Below, piece by piece: positions 1-13,000 of a stretch of DNA of 64,000 bases. Source of the DNA: Massilia sp. Se16.2.3. Its GTDB lineage: Bacteria > Pseudomonadota > Gammaproteobacteria > Burkholderiales > Burkholderiaceae_D. The notes under the pieces are model-generated. The model worked only from the letters and a program-made list of their open reading frames with translations, did no database searches and was not told where the DNA came from. The DNA lies in contig NZ_CP050451.1 in NCBI RefSeq assembly GCF_014171595.1, positions 2,480,001 through 2,544,000 of the forward strand, written 5' to 3'. Each line of letters starts with the position of its first letter. The stretch's first letter is position 1. The position numbers were made by a program, and so were the translations under genes.

Positions 1-1034
1 TCGAACCCTCGCTCCCTCGAAACGACCCTGACCCGCGCCTGGCTGCGCCGCGGTCCGCTCGCCTGCGCCCTGTGGCCGCTGTCGCTGCTGTTTCGCGCGC
101 TGGCGGCGCTGCGTGGCGCGCTGTTTCGGGCTGGCGCACTGAAGGCTGAGCGCCTGCCGGTGCCGGTGATCGTCGTCGGCAACATCTTCATCGGCGGCAC
201 CGGCAAGACACCGCTGACGATCTGGCTGGCCGAGGCCCTGCGCGCGGCCGGTTTCCATCCGGGCGTGATTTCGCGCGGGCACGGAGGGGACGGCGACGCG
301 GCGGTGCTGCCGGTCACGGTGGACTCGGACACGCGCGCGGTCGGCGACGAGCCCCTCCTGATCGCGCGCCGCGCACGCGTGCCCGTCTTCGTCGGGCGCA
401 AGCGTGCCCAGGCGGGCAGGGCGCTGCTGGCGGCGCATCCGGACGTCGACGTGCTCATCACCGACGACGGCCTGCAGCACTATGCGCTGGCGCGCGACAT
501 CGAAGTCGTGCTCTTCGACGGCCGCGGGTCGGCAACGGCTGGCTGCTGCCGGCCGGGCCGCTGCGCGAGCCGCCCTCGCGCCGGCGCGATTTCACGGTGG
601 TGAACGCGCCTGAATTGACGCCGCAACTGGCGCGCGCAGTGGGTGGCCGGCCCTTCCGCATGGAGCTGGCCGGCGACCATGCGGAGCGCCTGGGTGGCGC
701 CGGCGAACGCCTGCCGCTGGGGTCCTTTGCCGGCAAGCGGGTGCTGGCGGCGGCCGGCATCGGCAATCCGGGCCGCTTTTTCGCACTGCTGCGGGGCGCC
801 GGACTGCAATTGGCCGAACTGCCCCTGCCCGACCATTACGATTTCCGCGACAATCCTTTTGCTGCGGTGGAGGCCGATGTCATCCTGATCACGGAGAAGG
901 ATGCAGTAAAATGTGGGCAACTTGAAAACCTGAAGCACGACCCGCGCCTGTGGGTCGTCCCGGTGACGGCGCGCATCGATGCCGCGCTGGCCGAACAAAT
1001 TGTGGAGAAATGTCGTGGACGCTCGCCTGCTTGA
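1..1034 (+). CDS. lpxK: Tetraacyldisaccharide 4'-kinase LpxK, 5'-partial, frameshifted as sequenced
   Basis: Phosphorylates the 4' position of the lipid A disaccharide at the inner membrane. The reading frame is open from base 1 ([18 protein letters not shown]), so the true start lies just outside the window. Visible family motifs are an N-terminal hydrophobic segment, [17 protein letters not shown] (P-loop, bases about 172–222), VISRGHGG and [14 protein letters not shown]. The first frame ends at 603, but family-like sequence resumes in the next frame ([15 protein letters not shown], then [11 protein letters not shown]) and runs to the stop at 1034. One missing G near 526–530 (FDGRG|VGNGW) explains this. 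The gene is normally essential, so a sequence error is more likely than a pseudogene. It overlaps the next gene by about 20 bases. Confidence 0.9.
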
Positions 1035-1185
1035 TATCCTGGTCTGCCCGCTGTGCAAGGGACCGCTCGAATACGATAAGAAGGCGCAGGAACTGACTTG
1101 CCGCCCCGACCGCCTGGCTTACCCGATCCGTGACGGCATTCCGATCATGTGGGCCGACCAGGCCCGCCGCATCGAACCGGTGTGA
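1015..1185 (+). CDS. Trm112-family small zinc-binding protein (YcaR-like)
   Basis: A 56-residue protein of the Trm112/YcaR family, which in eukaryotes and some bacteria partners with methyltransferases; its role here is unknown. The sequence has a CPLC motif near residues 9–12, a further Cys in LTC, and the family signature [15 protein letters not shown] chose the GTG at 1015 ([12 protein letters not shown]) because GGAG lies 7 bases upstream and homologues begin this way; a start at 979 would be a longer out-of-family N-terminus. It overlaps the end of lpxK, and its stop overlaps a possible GTG start for kdsB, so the three genes look translationally coupled. Confidence 0.88.
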   Translation: MDARLLDILVCPLCKGPLEYDKKAQELTCRPDRLAYPIRDGIPIMWADQARRIEPV

Positions 1186-1196
1186 GCACCGGCCGT

Positions 1197-1949
1197 ATGG
1201 GCTTTACCGTCATCATCCCGGCGCGCCTGGCCTCGACGCGCCTGCCGAACAAGCCGCTCGCCGACCTCGGCGGCAAACCGATGGTCGTGCGCGTGGCCGA
1301 GCGCGCGCGCGAGTCCGGTGCGGCGCGCATCATCGTCGCCACCGACCATCCCGACATCCTGGCCGCCTGCGCCGCGCATGGCGTCGAGGCGCGCATGACG
1401 CGCGCCGACCACCCGTCCGGCACCGACCGCATCGCCGAAGTGGCGCGCGAACTCGGCCTGGCGGACGACGAGGTCGTCGTCAACCTGCAGGGCGACGAGC
1501 CGCTGATCGATCCGACCCTGCTGGCCGCCTGCGCCGCCCGCATCGAGGCCGGCGTGCCGATGGCCACCTGCGCCCATCCGCTGCACGAGGTGGCGGACGT
1601 GTTCAATCCGAACGTGGTGAAGGTCGTGCTCGACCGCCGGGGCAGGGCGCTGTATTTTTCGCGCGCCACGATTCCCCGGCACCGCGACGCCTTCGCTGAC
1701 AGCCGCGACGCGCTGCCGCCGGGCTACGCCCCGCTGCGCCACATCGGCCTCTACGCCTACAGCAACGCCTTCCTGCAAGCCTACCCGAGCCTGGAAGTGG
1801 CGCCGCTCGAGCAGGCGGAAGCCCTGGAACAGCTGCGCGTGCTCTGGCACGGCTACCCGATCGCGGTCCACGTCACCGACAGTGCGCCGCCGGCCGGCGT
1901 CGACACTCCGGAAGACTTGGCGCGGGTACGTGCGGTGTTTGCGGCCTGA
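1197..1949 (+). CDS. kdsB: 3-deoxy-manno-octulosonate cytidylyltransferase (CMP-Kdo synthetase)
   Basis: Activates Kdo as CMP-Kdo for the lipopolysaccharide inner core, in the cytoplasm. It is 250 residues, the usual length. Visible motifs: [21 protein letters not shown] at the N-terminus, [19 protein letters not shown] and [11 protein letters not shown], then [14 protein letters not shown] and TPEDLARV at the C-terminus. I placed the start at ATG 1197, matching homologues that begin [11 protein letters not shown] 1182 is an in-frame alternative that overlaps the upstream TGA. It forms an LPS-biosynthesis operon with lpxK. Confidence 0.93.
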   Translation: MGFTVIIPARLASTRLPNKPLADLGGKPMVVRVAERARESGAARIIVATDHPDILAACAAHGVEARMTRADHPSGTDRIAEVARELGLADDEVVVNLQGDEPLIDPTLLAACAARIEAGVPMATCAHPLHEVADVFNPNVVKVVLDRRGRALYFSRATIPRHRDAFADSRDALPPGYAPLRHIGLYAYSNAFLQAYPSLEVAPLEQAEALEQLRVLWHGYPIAVHVTDSAPPAGVDTPEDLARVRAVFAA

Positions 1950-2157
1950 ATGCGTCCTGAATACGTTTTGACCGAGGTGAAAAGGGATTGCGCGCGCGCC
2001 TGTGCCCGATCAAGTGAGGCTGCCGACAAGCCCTTCCTTACCCCTGGCGATTGGCGCTGACGCTGACTTTTGTGGTAAGTTTCGTACCAAGGCTGCCAGA
2101 TATGCATCAATCCCGCTTCGTTGCCAACACAATTACAATTTTCAACATCCGTCTTAG

Positions 2158-2823
<666 letters not shown>

Positions 2824-2829
2824 GACCGA

Positions 2830-2855
2830 AAGCGGACGCGAGTCCGCTTTTTTTT
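2830..2855 (+). terminator. Intrinsic terminator after adk
   Basis: An 8-bp perfect stem (AAGCGGAC at 2830–2837 with GTCCGCTT at 2842–2849) closes a GCGA loop and runs into eight T residues. It starts 7 bases after the adk stop. Confidence 0.92.
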
Positions 2856-3013
2856 CGTGCCCCGGCTGTACCAGAGCGCCTTTGCGCTCATGGAGCACCA
2901 ATGGTTTGCATCAAAGTCAGCAGTACGCAGTGAGGCAGACTCCTTCGCCGTAGCGGGTGAAGCGTCTTTCAATGTGTGGTTGTGAATACTTGATCAAAAT
3001 CTAAGGGGACGAT

Positions 3014-5242
<2,229 letters not shown>

Positions 5243-5271
5243 CCCGGACCGCGCCCGACGCTACAGTCTTG

Positions 5272-5303
5272 CGGCTGTGCGGCCCTGGTGGGCAGCACAG
5301 CCG
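5272..5303. terminator. Hairpin between convergent hppA and DsbA-like gene
   Basis: A 9-bp perfect inverted repeat (CGGCTGTGC and GCACAGCCG) with a 14-base loop lies in the 96-base gap between convergent genes. There is no T-tract, so its role as a two-way terminator is inferred from position. Confidence 0.4.
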
Positions 5304-5338
5304 GTGTGCGGGACGCAGCGGTGTGGCGGAGAAGCGCG

Positions 5339-5869
5339 CTAGCCCTTGCCGCCCAAGGCCTGTTCGATGGCGGCCGCCAGCGAAGCATGGTCCGAGTCGC
5401 CGTGATAGCGCTCGCCGTTGATGAAGAAGCTCGGGGTGCCCTTGGCACCGTGCGCGTGGGCCTCCTGCACATCGCGCTCGACGCGTGCGCGATGGCGTCC
5501 GCCTTCGAACTCGCTCGTGAAGCGCGCCACGTCGAGCTGCAGGTTGGCGGCAAGCGCCGGCAGCGTGTCCTCGTCCAGCATGCCCTGGTTCTCGAACAGG
5601 GCGTCGTGCATGTCCCAGAACTTGCCCTGGGCAGCGGCGGCTTCGGCGGCTTCGGCGGCGGGCTGCGCGAAGGGATGCAGGTCGGTGAGCGGCAGGTGGC
5701 GGAATACGAGGGTCACCTGGTCGCCGTGCTGGCGCTGCAGCTGGGTCAGCGCCGCGTGGGCGCGGGCGCAATAGGGGCACTGGAAGTCGCCATACTCGAT
5801 CAGGGTCACGGCCGCGTTCCTGCCGCCGCGGACGTGGTCGTCCTCTGCAATCGTCAAACTGTTGCTCAT
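5339..5869 (-). CDS. DsbA-family thioredoxin-fold protein, cytoplasmic (FrnE/NhaA-C-like)
   Basis: A 176-residue thiol-disulfide protein. It has the active-site motif CPYC in YGDFQCPYCARAH (residues about 28–40) and the cis-Pro loop GAKGTPSFFINGERY near the C-terminus, flanking a helical insertion (DLHPFAQPAAEAAEAAAAQ). There is no signal peptide, unlike periplasmic DsbA, so a cytoplasmic role in oxidoreduction is likely; the substrate is unknown. It is transcribed towards hppA. Confidence 0.88.
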   Translation of the reverse strand: MSNSLTIAEDDHVRGGRNAAVTLIEYGDFQCPYCARAHAALTQLQRQHGDQVTLVFRHLPLTDLHPFAQPAAEAAEAAAAQGKFWDMHDALFENQGMLDEDTLPALAANLQLDVARFTSEFEGGRHRARVERDVQEAHAHGAKGTPSFFINGERYHGDSDHASLAAAIEQALGGKG

Positions 5870-6305
5870 GCTCTCTCCAATGGTTGGGCCGGCAGGCCGG
5901 CGATTGCAGCCATGATGGCATGAGGCAGGGCCTGTACGCCGCAGGTTTCCGTGCGTCAGTACTCTTCAGAACATGCACCCCCGGCTCGCCGCTTAGCGCA
6001 GCGAAACACGGGAGGCCAAATGGGTAATGGCGATGAGCTCCTGCCCACACCTCTTCGCCGATAGGCCACGCAGTTGCGCCAGACCATGCGCGATGACGCC
6101 ACGGTTGACGTCGTTCCATGCTCGTGGTGGCGCTGCGTTCCCGGGCTGGGCATAGGGCGGATGAGCGAATGACGGCGGGCGCAAGTGCGCGCCATGGGGC
6201 GGCGCGCAGGCGGATAATCCTGCCATCGGCCAGATTCGTCAGGAGGACGGCATGGAACATGCACACGACCCCCGGCAGGGGAAGGGCGCACGGCACGAAC
6301 GGCAC
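5870..6305. other. 436-base gap without a convincing gene
   Basis: This gap lies between divergent genes and so should hold promoters for both. Short open frames occur on both strands, but none has a ribosome-binding site or recognisable protein character. I see no repeat or RNA gene. Confidence 0.5.
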
Positions 6306-6950
6306 ATGAAGGCGGCCAGGATCGTGCTGGCCTTGCTGGTCGCCCCGGTGGCCAGCAGCGTTGCCGGCCAAAGCACGCAACCGCGCGCTACGGGCGCGGC
6401 GGCTCCCGCCCAGGCCAGCCCGCCGCCTGCTACCGGCCCCAGCTACGGACCGGTACTGCATCCGCAGCCGCTCAAATCGGAACCGGGCGCCCAGCCCGAG
6501 CAGACGCCCCAGGCCCGGGAAGAAAAGGCCGGCGCCGTGGCGCAGCCACGCCGGGGGGAGAGGTGGATCCCTCGGCACGGCCGGCACCGCAGCCGAAGGA
6601 CCCGGCCGGCTCTGGAGCGGAGAAAGCCGGAAACGGGAAAAGCAGGGATGCGCGCAGGGAAACAGGAAAGGCTGCACGCAAAGATGCGCGCAACAGCGGG
6701 CCGCGGCGCGCCGTGTGGCAGCGCATCGATCCCTTGCCGGCCGTGGCCTCTGACGGCACCGCCGCCGTCGCCACCGCTGCCGCCGCAGCCGGTCTCGACC
6801 GTACCGGGGCCGGCGCAGATCAATACCTGTCTGGGCAGCACCTGCATCGACACGCAGGGCGCCACCTACAACACGGGCGTCGGCAACGCGGCGGTCAACA
6901 GCAGCGGCAGGCTGTGCAACCGCAGCGGCAACACGATGCAGTGCTTCTGA
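6306..6950 (+). CDS. Predicted secreted protein of unknown function, possibly doubly frameshifted
   Basis: The start at ATG 6306 gives a clean signal peptide (MKAARIVLALLVAPVASSVA, cleavage near AGQ), then a Pro/Ala/Gln-rich region and a compact Cys-containing C-terminus (INTCLGSTCIDTQGATYN, then GRLCNRSGNTMQCF). The conserved-looking ends are in the same frame. Between about 6555 and 6760 this frame becomes Arg-rich and unnatural, while the frame +2 alternative reads more like a charged linker (VDPSARPAPQPKDPAGS). Two compensating indels are therefore possible. No function is recognised. An upstream ATG at 6252 would bury the signal peptide. Confidence 0.55.
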   Translation: MKAARIVLALLVAPVASSVAGQSTQPRATGAAAPAQASPPPATGPSYGPVLHPQPLKSEPGAQPEQTPQAREEKAGAVAQPRRGERWIPRHGRHRSRRTRPALERRKPETGKAGMRAGKQERLHAKMRATAGRGAPCGSASIPCRPWPLTAPPPSPPLPPQPVSTVPGPAQINTCLGSTCIDTQGATYNTGVGNAAVNSSGRLCNRSGNTMQCF

Positions 6951-6990
6951 AAAGCCGCACGCGCCTCGAATGAGCCCGGTAGCTTGCGCC

Positions 6991-7083
6991 CGGTAGGGCA
7001 GTCCCGGGCGGGCAGCCCCAGGCGGGCAGCCCCAGCAAGCAGCCCCCGGCGGGCGGCTCCAGCGGGCAGCCCCAGCGGGCCGC
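6991..7083. repeat. Imperfect 13–15 bp tandem repeat
   Basis: About seven GC-rich units built on GCGGGCAGCCCCA lie between the secreted protein and the SDR gene. Units begin near 6991, 7006, 7021, 7034, 7048, 7061 and 7074, with two exact GCGGGCAGCCCCA copies. They are non-coding as far as I can tell. Confidence 0.65.
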
Positions 7084-7155
7084 TGCGACGGCGATACCCT
7101 CCGCTGCCGATCCCATTCTTTTCAACTCCACGTGGTTTTTTTCCCCAAAGTTCGC

Positions 7156-7191
7156 TACAATCCTGCGAGTTGACGTTAACGTAAACGTCAA
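7156..7191 (+). promoter_or_regulatory. Promoter -10 and 22-bp palindromic operator upstream of the SDR gene
   Basis: A TACAAT hexamer (7156–7161) is followed by a 22-bp near-perfect palindrome at 7170–7191. The left half TTGACGTTAAC matches the reverse complement of the right half GTAAACGTCAA at 10 of 11 positions. It lies 32 bases before the SDR start. Its form resembles operators of MerR-type regulators of fatty acid and branched-chain amino acid breakdown (LiuR-like) in proteobacteria. The regulator is not in this window, so the assignment is inference. Confidence 0.6.
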
Positions 7192-7223
7192 AGACCGCGA
7201 ACTGGACAAGAAAAGGGAAAACC

Positions 7224-7981
7224 ATGCAAATTCAGAATAATGTGTTCATCGTCACCGGCGGCGCGTCGGGCCTGGGAGCGGCCACCGCACGCATGATCAC
7301 CGACGCGGGCGGCAAGGTCGTCATCGCCGACGTGCAGGCAGAGGCGGGCGCTGCGCTGGCAGCCGAGCTGAACGGTCAGTTCGTCAAGTGCGACGTCACC
7401 TCCGAGGAGGACGGCAAGGCGGTCGTGGCCGCTGCCGTCGCCATGGGCACGCTGCGTGGCCTGGTCAACTGCGCCGGCGTCGCGCCGGCCGTGAAAACCG
7501 TGGGCAGGATGGCCCGCACCCGCTCGACGTGTTCCAGCGCGCGGTGAACATCAACCTGGTCGGCACCTTCAACATGTCGCGCCTGGCCGCCGAAGCGATG
7601 GGCAACACGGAAGCGGGCGAATACGGCGAGCGCGGCGTCATCATCAACACCGCCTCGGTCGCGGCCTTCGATGGCCAGATCGGCCAGGCGGCCTACGGTT
7701 CGTCGAAGGCGGCCGTCGCCGGCATGACGCTGCCGATGGCACGCGACCTGGCACGCAGCGGCATCCGCGTGATGACGATCGCCCCCGGCATTTTCGAGAC
7801 CCCGATGCTGATGGGCATGCCACAGGAAGTGCGCGACTCGCTCGGCAAGATGGTGCCGTTCCCGCCGCGCCTCGGCATGCCGAAGGAATATGCCCACCTG
7901 GCCAAGGCCATCATCGAGAACGTCATGCTCAATGGCGAAACGATCCGCTTGGACGGGGCGATTCGTATGCAGCCAAAATAA
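7224..7981 (+). CDS. SDR-family 3-hydroxyacyl-CoA dehydrogenase type II (HSD10-like), frameshifted as sequenced
   Basis: An NAD-dependent short-chain dehydrogenase, probably oxidising 3-hydroxyacyl-CoA in isoleucine or fatty acid breakdown. Motifs are [15 protein letters not shown] (cofactor binding), VNCAGVAP (NAG-type), [21 protein letters not shown] (catalytic Ser-Tyr-Lys) and a C-terminus with [17 protein letters not shown]. The first frame stops at 7547, but the catalytic part continues in another frame from about 7510 to 7981. One missing A near 7506 ([16 protein letters not shown]) restores a normal 252-residue protein. AAGGGA precedes the ATG. A palindromic operator lies upstream and a terminator follows. 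Confidence 0.88.
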
Positions 7982-8051
7982 GGGCTGGTCTTGTCAGGCA
8001 GCTGCGTGGAATGAGCCATCTGACAATTTAAGGTAGGATGCCAAACGGTAT

Positions 8052-8089
8052 CGGGCGCGCAGCGCAGCTTGCGCGCCCGCTTTGCTTTT
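8052..8089 (+). terminator. Terminator-like hairpin after the SDR gene
   Basis: A 9-bp perfect stem (CGGGCGCGC at 8052–8060 with GCGCGCCCG at 8071–8079) has a 10-base loop and is followed by CTTTGCTTTT. It ends directly before the ribosome-binding site of the next gene, so it could also act as an attenuator for it. Confidence 0.65.
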
Positions 8090-8098
8090 GGAGAATCC

Positions 8099-9919
8099 AT
8101 GATCACGTTGAAGAAGTTCGCCGGTGCGGCCGCGTTGCTGACGCTGGGCGCGTTTGCCGCGGTGAATGCGCCGGCCCAGGAAGTCGCCCAGAAGGCAGTT
8201 CCAGGCACTGCCCAGGAAGCCGCCCAGCGCGCCCCCGAGATTTCTACCGGCTATGCCGACAAGGCCGGCTGGGCGGCGCGCAAGTACATGGTGGTGGCGG
8301 CCCATCCGCTGGCGGTCGAGGCCGGCTACCAGATCCTGAGGAAGGGCGGCAGCGCCATCGATGCCGCGATCGCCACGCAGATGGTGCTGACCCTGGTCGA
8401 GCCGCAGAGTTCGGGCATCGGCGGCGGTGCCTTCCTGATGCATTATGACGGCAAGAAGGTGCAGGCCTTCGACGGCCGCGAAACGGCGCCAAAGGCGGCC
8501 GACGAACACCTGTTCCAGAAGCCCGACGGCACGCCGCTGTCGCGTACCGCCGGCATCGTCGGCGGGCGCTCGGTCGGCGCGCCGGGTGTGCTGCGCATGC
8601 TCGAGCTGGCCCACAAGCAGCATGGCAAGCTTCCCTGGAAGACGCTGTTCGAACCGGCGATCCGCTTGTCCGAACGCGGCTTCCCCGTCAGCGAGCGCCT
8701 CAACGGCCTGCTGACCTGGGACGCGCATATCCGCAAGGACCCGGCTGCAGGCAGCTATTTCTACGATGCCGCAGGCAAGCCCTGGCCAGTCGGGCACGTA
8801 TTGAAGAACCCGGCGCTGGCGAAAACCCTGCGCGAAATCGCGCGCGGCGGCGCCGATGCCTTCTACAAGGGACACATCGCACGCGACATCGCGGCGAAGG
8901 TCAGGAGCCATCCGACCAACCCGGGCCTGCTGACGGCGCGCGATATCGCCGACTACCGTCCCAAGCTGCGCGATCCGGTCTGCAGCGACTACCGCGTCTA
9001 CACCGTCTGCGGCATGCCGCCGCCATCCTCGGGCGGCATCGCCGTTGCCCAGATGCTCGGCATGTTCGAGACGCGCGACATGGCCAGCCTGGCGCCAAAG
9101 GACGGCGTACCGGGCGTCGACGCCCTGCACCTGTTCTCGGAAGTGGGGCGCCTGGCCTATGCCGACCGCAACCGCTACGCGGCCGATACCGACTTCGTGC
9201 CGCTGCCCGGACGCGGGTTGCCGGCCCTGATCGACAAACAATATCTGGCGCGCCGCGCTGCGCTGATCACGGAGCGCTCGATGGGCGAAGCACCCGCCGG
9301 CAACCCGCTCGGGCTGGACGTGGCCTGGGGTCGCGACAACGCCATCGAAACGCCGTCGACCTCGCACCTGGTTGTCGTCGACGGTCACGGCGCCGGGCTG
9401 TCGATGACGACCACGGTCGAAGACGCCTTCGGTTCGCGCCAGATGGTCGGCGGCTTCATCCTGAACAACCAGCTGACCGATTTTTCCTTCGACTCGGTTG
9501 ACGCAAGCGGCCCGATCGCCAACCGCGTCGAGCCGGGCAAGCGCCCGCGCAGCGCGATGTCGCCGACGGTCGTGTTCGACAAGAAGAGCGGCAAGCTCGT
9601 CATGGCAATCGGCTCGCCTGGAGGGCCGGCGATCATCAATTACGTTGCCAAGGTACTCGTCGGCACCCTCGACTGGGGCCTGAACGTGCAGCAGGCGATT
9701 TCGCTGCCGAACTTCGGCAGCCGCAACGGTCCGACCGAGCTCGAAGCGGGGCGCTTCCCACAGGCAACCGTGGACGCACTCAAGGCACGCGGCCATGCGG
9801 TGCGCCAGCTGGAACTCAATTCCGGCCTGCACGGCGTCATGCGCCTGCAGATCCATGGCGAGCCCTGGTGGTTCGGTGGTGCGGATCCGCGACGCGAAGG
9901 TGTCGCAAAAGGTGACTGA
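8099..9919 (+). CDS. ggt: Gamma-glutamyltransferase (periplasmic)
   Basis: Cleaves and transfers the gamma-glutamyl group of glutathione and related peptides. It is an Ntn-hydrolase made as a 606-residue precursor. The start at ATG 8099 (GGAGA upstream) gives a signal peptide (MITLKKFAGAAALLTLGAFAA). Motifs: GGSAIDAAIATQMVLTLVEP, SSGIGGGAFLMHYDG, and the autocleavage/nucleophile site PSTSHLVVVD with Thr at about residue 421, then GSPGGPAIINYV. The site reads TSHLV rather than the more common TTHxS, so the residue after the nucleophile is Ser. The gene is intact and stands alone. Confidence 0.94.
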   Translation: MITLKKFAGAAALLTLGAFAAVNAPAQEVAQKAVPGTAQEAAQRAPEISTGYADKAGWAARKYMVVAAHPLAVEAGYQILRKGGSAIDAAIATQMVLTLVEPQSSGIGGGAFLMHYDGKKVQAFDGRETAPKAADEHLFQKPDGTPLSRTAGIVGGRSVGAPGVLRMLELAHKQHGKLPWKTLFEPAIRLSERGFPVSERLNGLLTWDAHIRKDPAAGSYFYDAAGKPWPVGHVLKNPALAKTLREIARGGADAFYKGHIARDIAAKVRSHPTNPGLLTARDIADYRPKLRDPVCSDYRVYTVCGMPPPSSGGIAVAQMLGMFETRDMASLAPKDGVPGVDALHLFSEVGRLAYADRNRYAADTDFVPLPGRGLPALIDKQYLARRAALITERSMGEAPAGNPLGLDVAWGRDNAIETPSTSHLVVVDGHGAGLSMTTTVEDAFGSRQMVGGFILNNQLTDFSFDSVDASGPIANRVEPGKRPRSAMSPTVVFDKKSGKLVMAIGSPGGPAIINYVAKVLVGTLDWGLNVQQAISLPNFGSRNGPTELEAGRFPQATVDALKARGHAVRQLELNSGLHGVMRLQIHGEPWWFGGADPRREGVAKGD

Positions 9920-10059
9920 CGGGCAATAATTTCCCTCAAGCTGCACTTTGTTTGATAACCTTACGAGGTGGACAAAGAACAAGACAGCGCGACGCCATCG
10001 ACCGCAGCCGGGACGCCGGTCCCGCTGCGCCATGCCTACCCATTTTGGTCATCGGCGGC

Positions 10060-13000
10060 ATGAGAGCCTTCCTGCTCGCTGCGCTGCTGGCGCTGGCCGC
10101 CTGTCTCGGCACGGCGGCGCATGCCGCACCGGCGCCGACGCTGCGCTTCGAACACCTCAGCGTCGAAGACGGCATGGCCCAGAAACCGTGCTGACCATGG
10201 CCCGGGATGCCGACGGCTTCATGTGGTTCGGCACCCAGAACGGCCTGTCGCGCTTCGACGGCTACCGCTTCGTCAATTTCCGCAACCTCGTCGGCGACGC
10301 GACCACCCCGGGCAGCAACTGGATCCGCGTGCTCCACGTCGATCCCAAGGGGCCGCCTGTGGATCGGCAGCGATGGCGGCCTGGCGCGCTATGACGCCAC
10401 CACCCAGCGCTTCCAGCAATTCCTGCCGAACGAGCCGGCGCGGCGTGGCAACGGCAACCGCCGTGTGCGCGCCATCCTCGACGACGGCAAGGGCGGCCTG
10501 TGGCTGGGCACGGGCGACGGCCTGCAGCATTTCGACATCGACAGCAACCGCTTCACGACCTGGCACCAGGTTCCCGGCGACCCGCACAGCCGGGCAACGA
10601 CGAAATCACCGCGCTCGCGCTGGACAAGCGCGGCCGCCTCTGGATCGGCACCGCAACCGGGGTCGACAGTTTCGATCCGGTGCGGCGGCGCTTCGACCAC
10701 CATTGGCCCAACGACGGCAAGGCGGTGGAGGTGCACACCCTACTGGCGGACGCTGCCGATACGCTGTGGATCGGCCACGTCGGCGGCCTGGAGCGCATGC
10801 AGCTGGCAGGCGGGAAGGCCGGTGCCGTGCGTAGCCTGGGACAGGCCGAGAACATGCCGCGCACCTACGTGTCCGCCATCTACGACGACGGCAAGGGGCA
10901 ACTCTGGGTGGGCACCCGCGACGACGGACTCTTCCGGTGGAACGCCAAGCGCAACAACTTCGAAGTGCACCGCCAGGCGCTCAACGACTCCCACAGCCTG
11001 ACCGACAACCACATCTCGTCGCTGTTTCGCGATCGCGTCGGTACTTTTTGGGTCGGCACCTGGTATTCCGGCGTCTCGCGCGTCGACCTCGGCAGCGGCG
11101 GCTTCGCGCGCTTGCTGCTCGAGCGCGACGGCAGCGGCGAGGCCGCCGACAACCGCGTGCGTGCGATCGACAACGACGGGACAGGGCGCCTGTGGCTGGC
11201 CGTGGCGACCAGCCTCCAGCTCTACGACCCGACCCTGACCGGCAAGGATGCCTACCGCTTGTGGCGTCACGATCCGAACAATCCGAACAGCCTGATCGAC
11301 TCCCGGGTCAACGCCGTGCTGCGCGACCGCGACGGCCTGATCTGGGTCGGCGGACGCACCGGCATCACCAGCTTCGACGTCAAGCGCGGGCGCTTCACGC
11401 GCCAGGTGCTCGTGCCGGGCGACACCCACGCCAATACGGTGCGCGCGCTGTCGCTCGGGCGCGACGGCAGCGTCTGGATCGCCACTCGCGGCGGCCTGCA
11501 CCGGCTCGACCCGCGTACGCGCCGCCTGGAGACCTTTCGCCACGACCCGATGCGCCAGGGCAGCCTGTCCGACAACAACGTGCGCCCCATGCTGGACGAC
11601 AGCCGCGGACGGCTGTGGGTCGGCAGCTTCAACGGCCTCGACTTGCTCGACCGCAGCAGCGGGCGCTTCCGCCATTTCCGCCACGACCCTTTCGACCCAA
11701 ATAGCCTCAGCCATGACGAGGTGCACACGCTGTACGAGGACAAGGCCGGCAACATCTGGGTCGGCACGGCCGTCGGCCTGAACAAGATGGTCACCGCCGC
11801 CGACGGTTCGGTGAGCTTCGTGCGCTACACCTCGCGCGACGGCCTCGTCGACGACGCGGTGGCATCGATCCTGGAAGACGCCCATGGCGTGATCTGGGTC
11901 AGCACCAATGACGGCCTGTCGCGCTTCGACCCTGCCACCAACGCCTGGCGCAACTATACGGAGGTCGACGGCACCATCGACGGTGCCTATTACGACAGTT
12001 CGGCCGTGCGTGCGCCGGACGGCACCCTGTACTTCGGCGGCTTCAATGGGATGACCGCCTTCGACCCCGACGCCCTGCGCCACAACCGCATCGCGCCGCG
12101 CGCCGTCATCACCGGTATCGAGATTTTCAACCGGCCCGTGCAGACCGCCTACCCGCATCTGCTGAACGGTCCCGTCGAGAACACGCGTGCGATCACGCTG
12201 CCGTCCGCGTATTCGGTTTTTTCGCTCGAGTTCTCGGCGCTGCACTACGCCGCGCCGCAGCACAACCGCTTCTCGTACAAGCTCGAGGGCTTCGACGAGC
12301 AATGGGTCAGCGCCGACGCGGCCAAGCGCTTCGCCACCTATACCAATCTCGATCCCGGCAAGTACCTGTTCCGGGTGCGCGCCGCCAACAAGGACGGGGT
12401 CTGGAGCGAGACGCCGGCCACGCTCGCCATCACGATCGAGCCCCCGGTGTGGGGCACCTGGTGGTTCCGTGGCGTCCTGCTGGCGACGCTGGTCGGGCTC
12501 GGCACCGGCGGCTATACCTGGAGGGTGCGGCGCCTGAGCCAGCAGAAGGCCCATCTCGAGCGCCTGGTCAGCACCCGCACCGAGGAAATCGCCCAGCAGA
12601 ACAGCCTGCTGGAACGCCAGACCGAGGAGCTGCGCGAACGCGAGCGCGAGGTGCGCCGCAGCACGGAGGAGCTGGCCGAGGCCAACCGCGCCCTGTACGA
12701 GAACGAGGAACGCCTGCGCCTGGCCAAGGACCGCGCCGAGGACGCCGCGCGCCAGAAGTCCGAATTCCTGGCCAACATGAGCCACGAGATGCGCACGCCG
12801 CTTGCCGGCGTCATCGGCATGCTCGGCTTCGCGCTGCGCGACGGCCTGCTGCGCGAGAATACGCGCGAACAGATCCTGCGCGGCCAGGCCAATGCCCAGT
12901 CGCTGCTGGCGATCATCAACGACCTGCTCGACTTCTCGAAGATCGAGGCCGGCAAGCTGACGATCGAGAACATCGACTTCGCCCTGGACGGCGCGATCAA

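Noticed and set aside
526..530. Programmed ribosomal frameshifting as an explanation for the split genes
   Set aside because: The shift sites share no slippery motif or downstream structure, go in both directions and hit unrelated families that are not known for recoding. Random sequence error explains them better.
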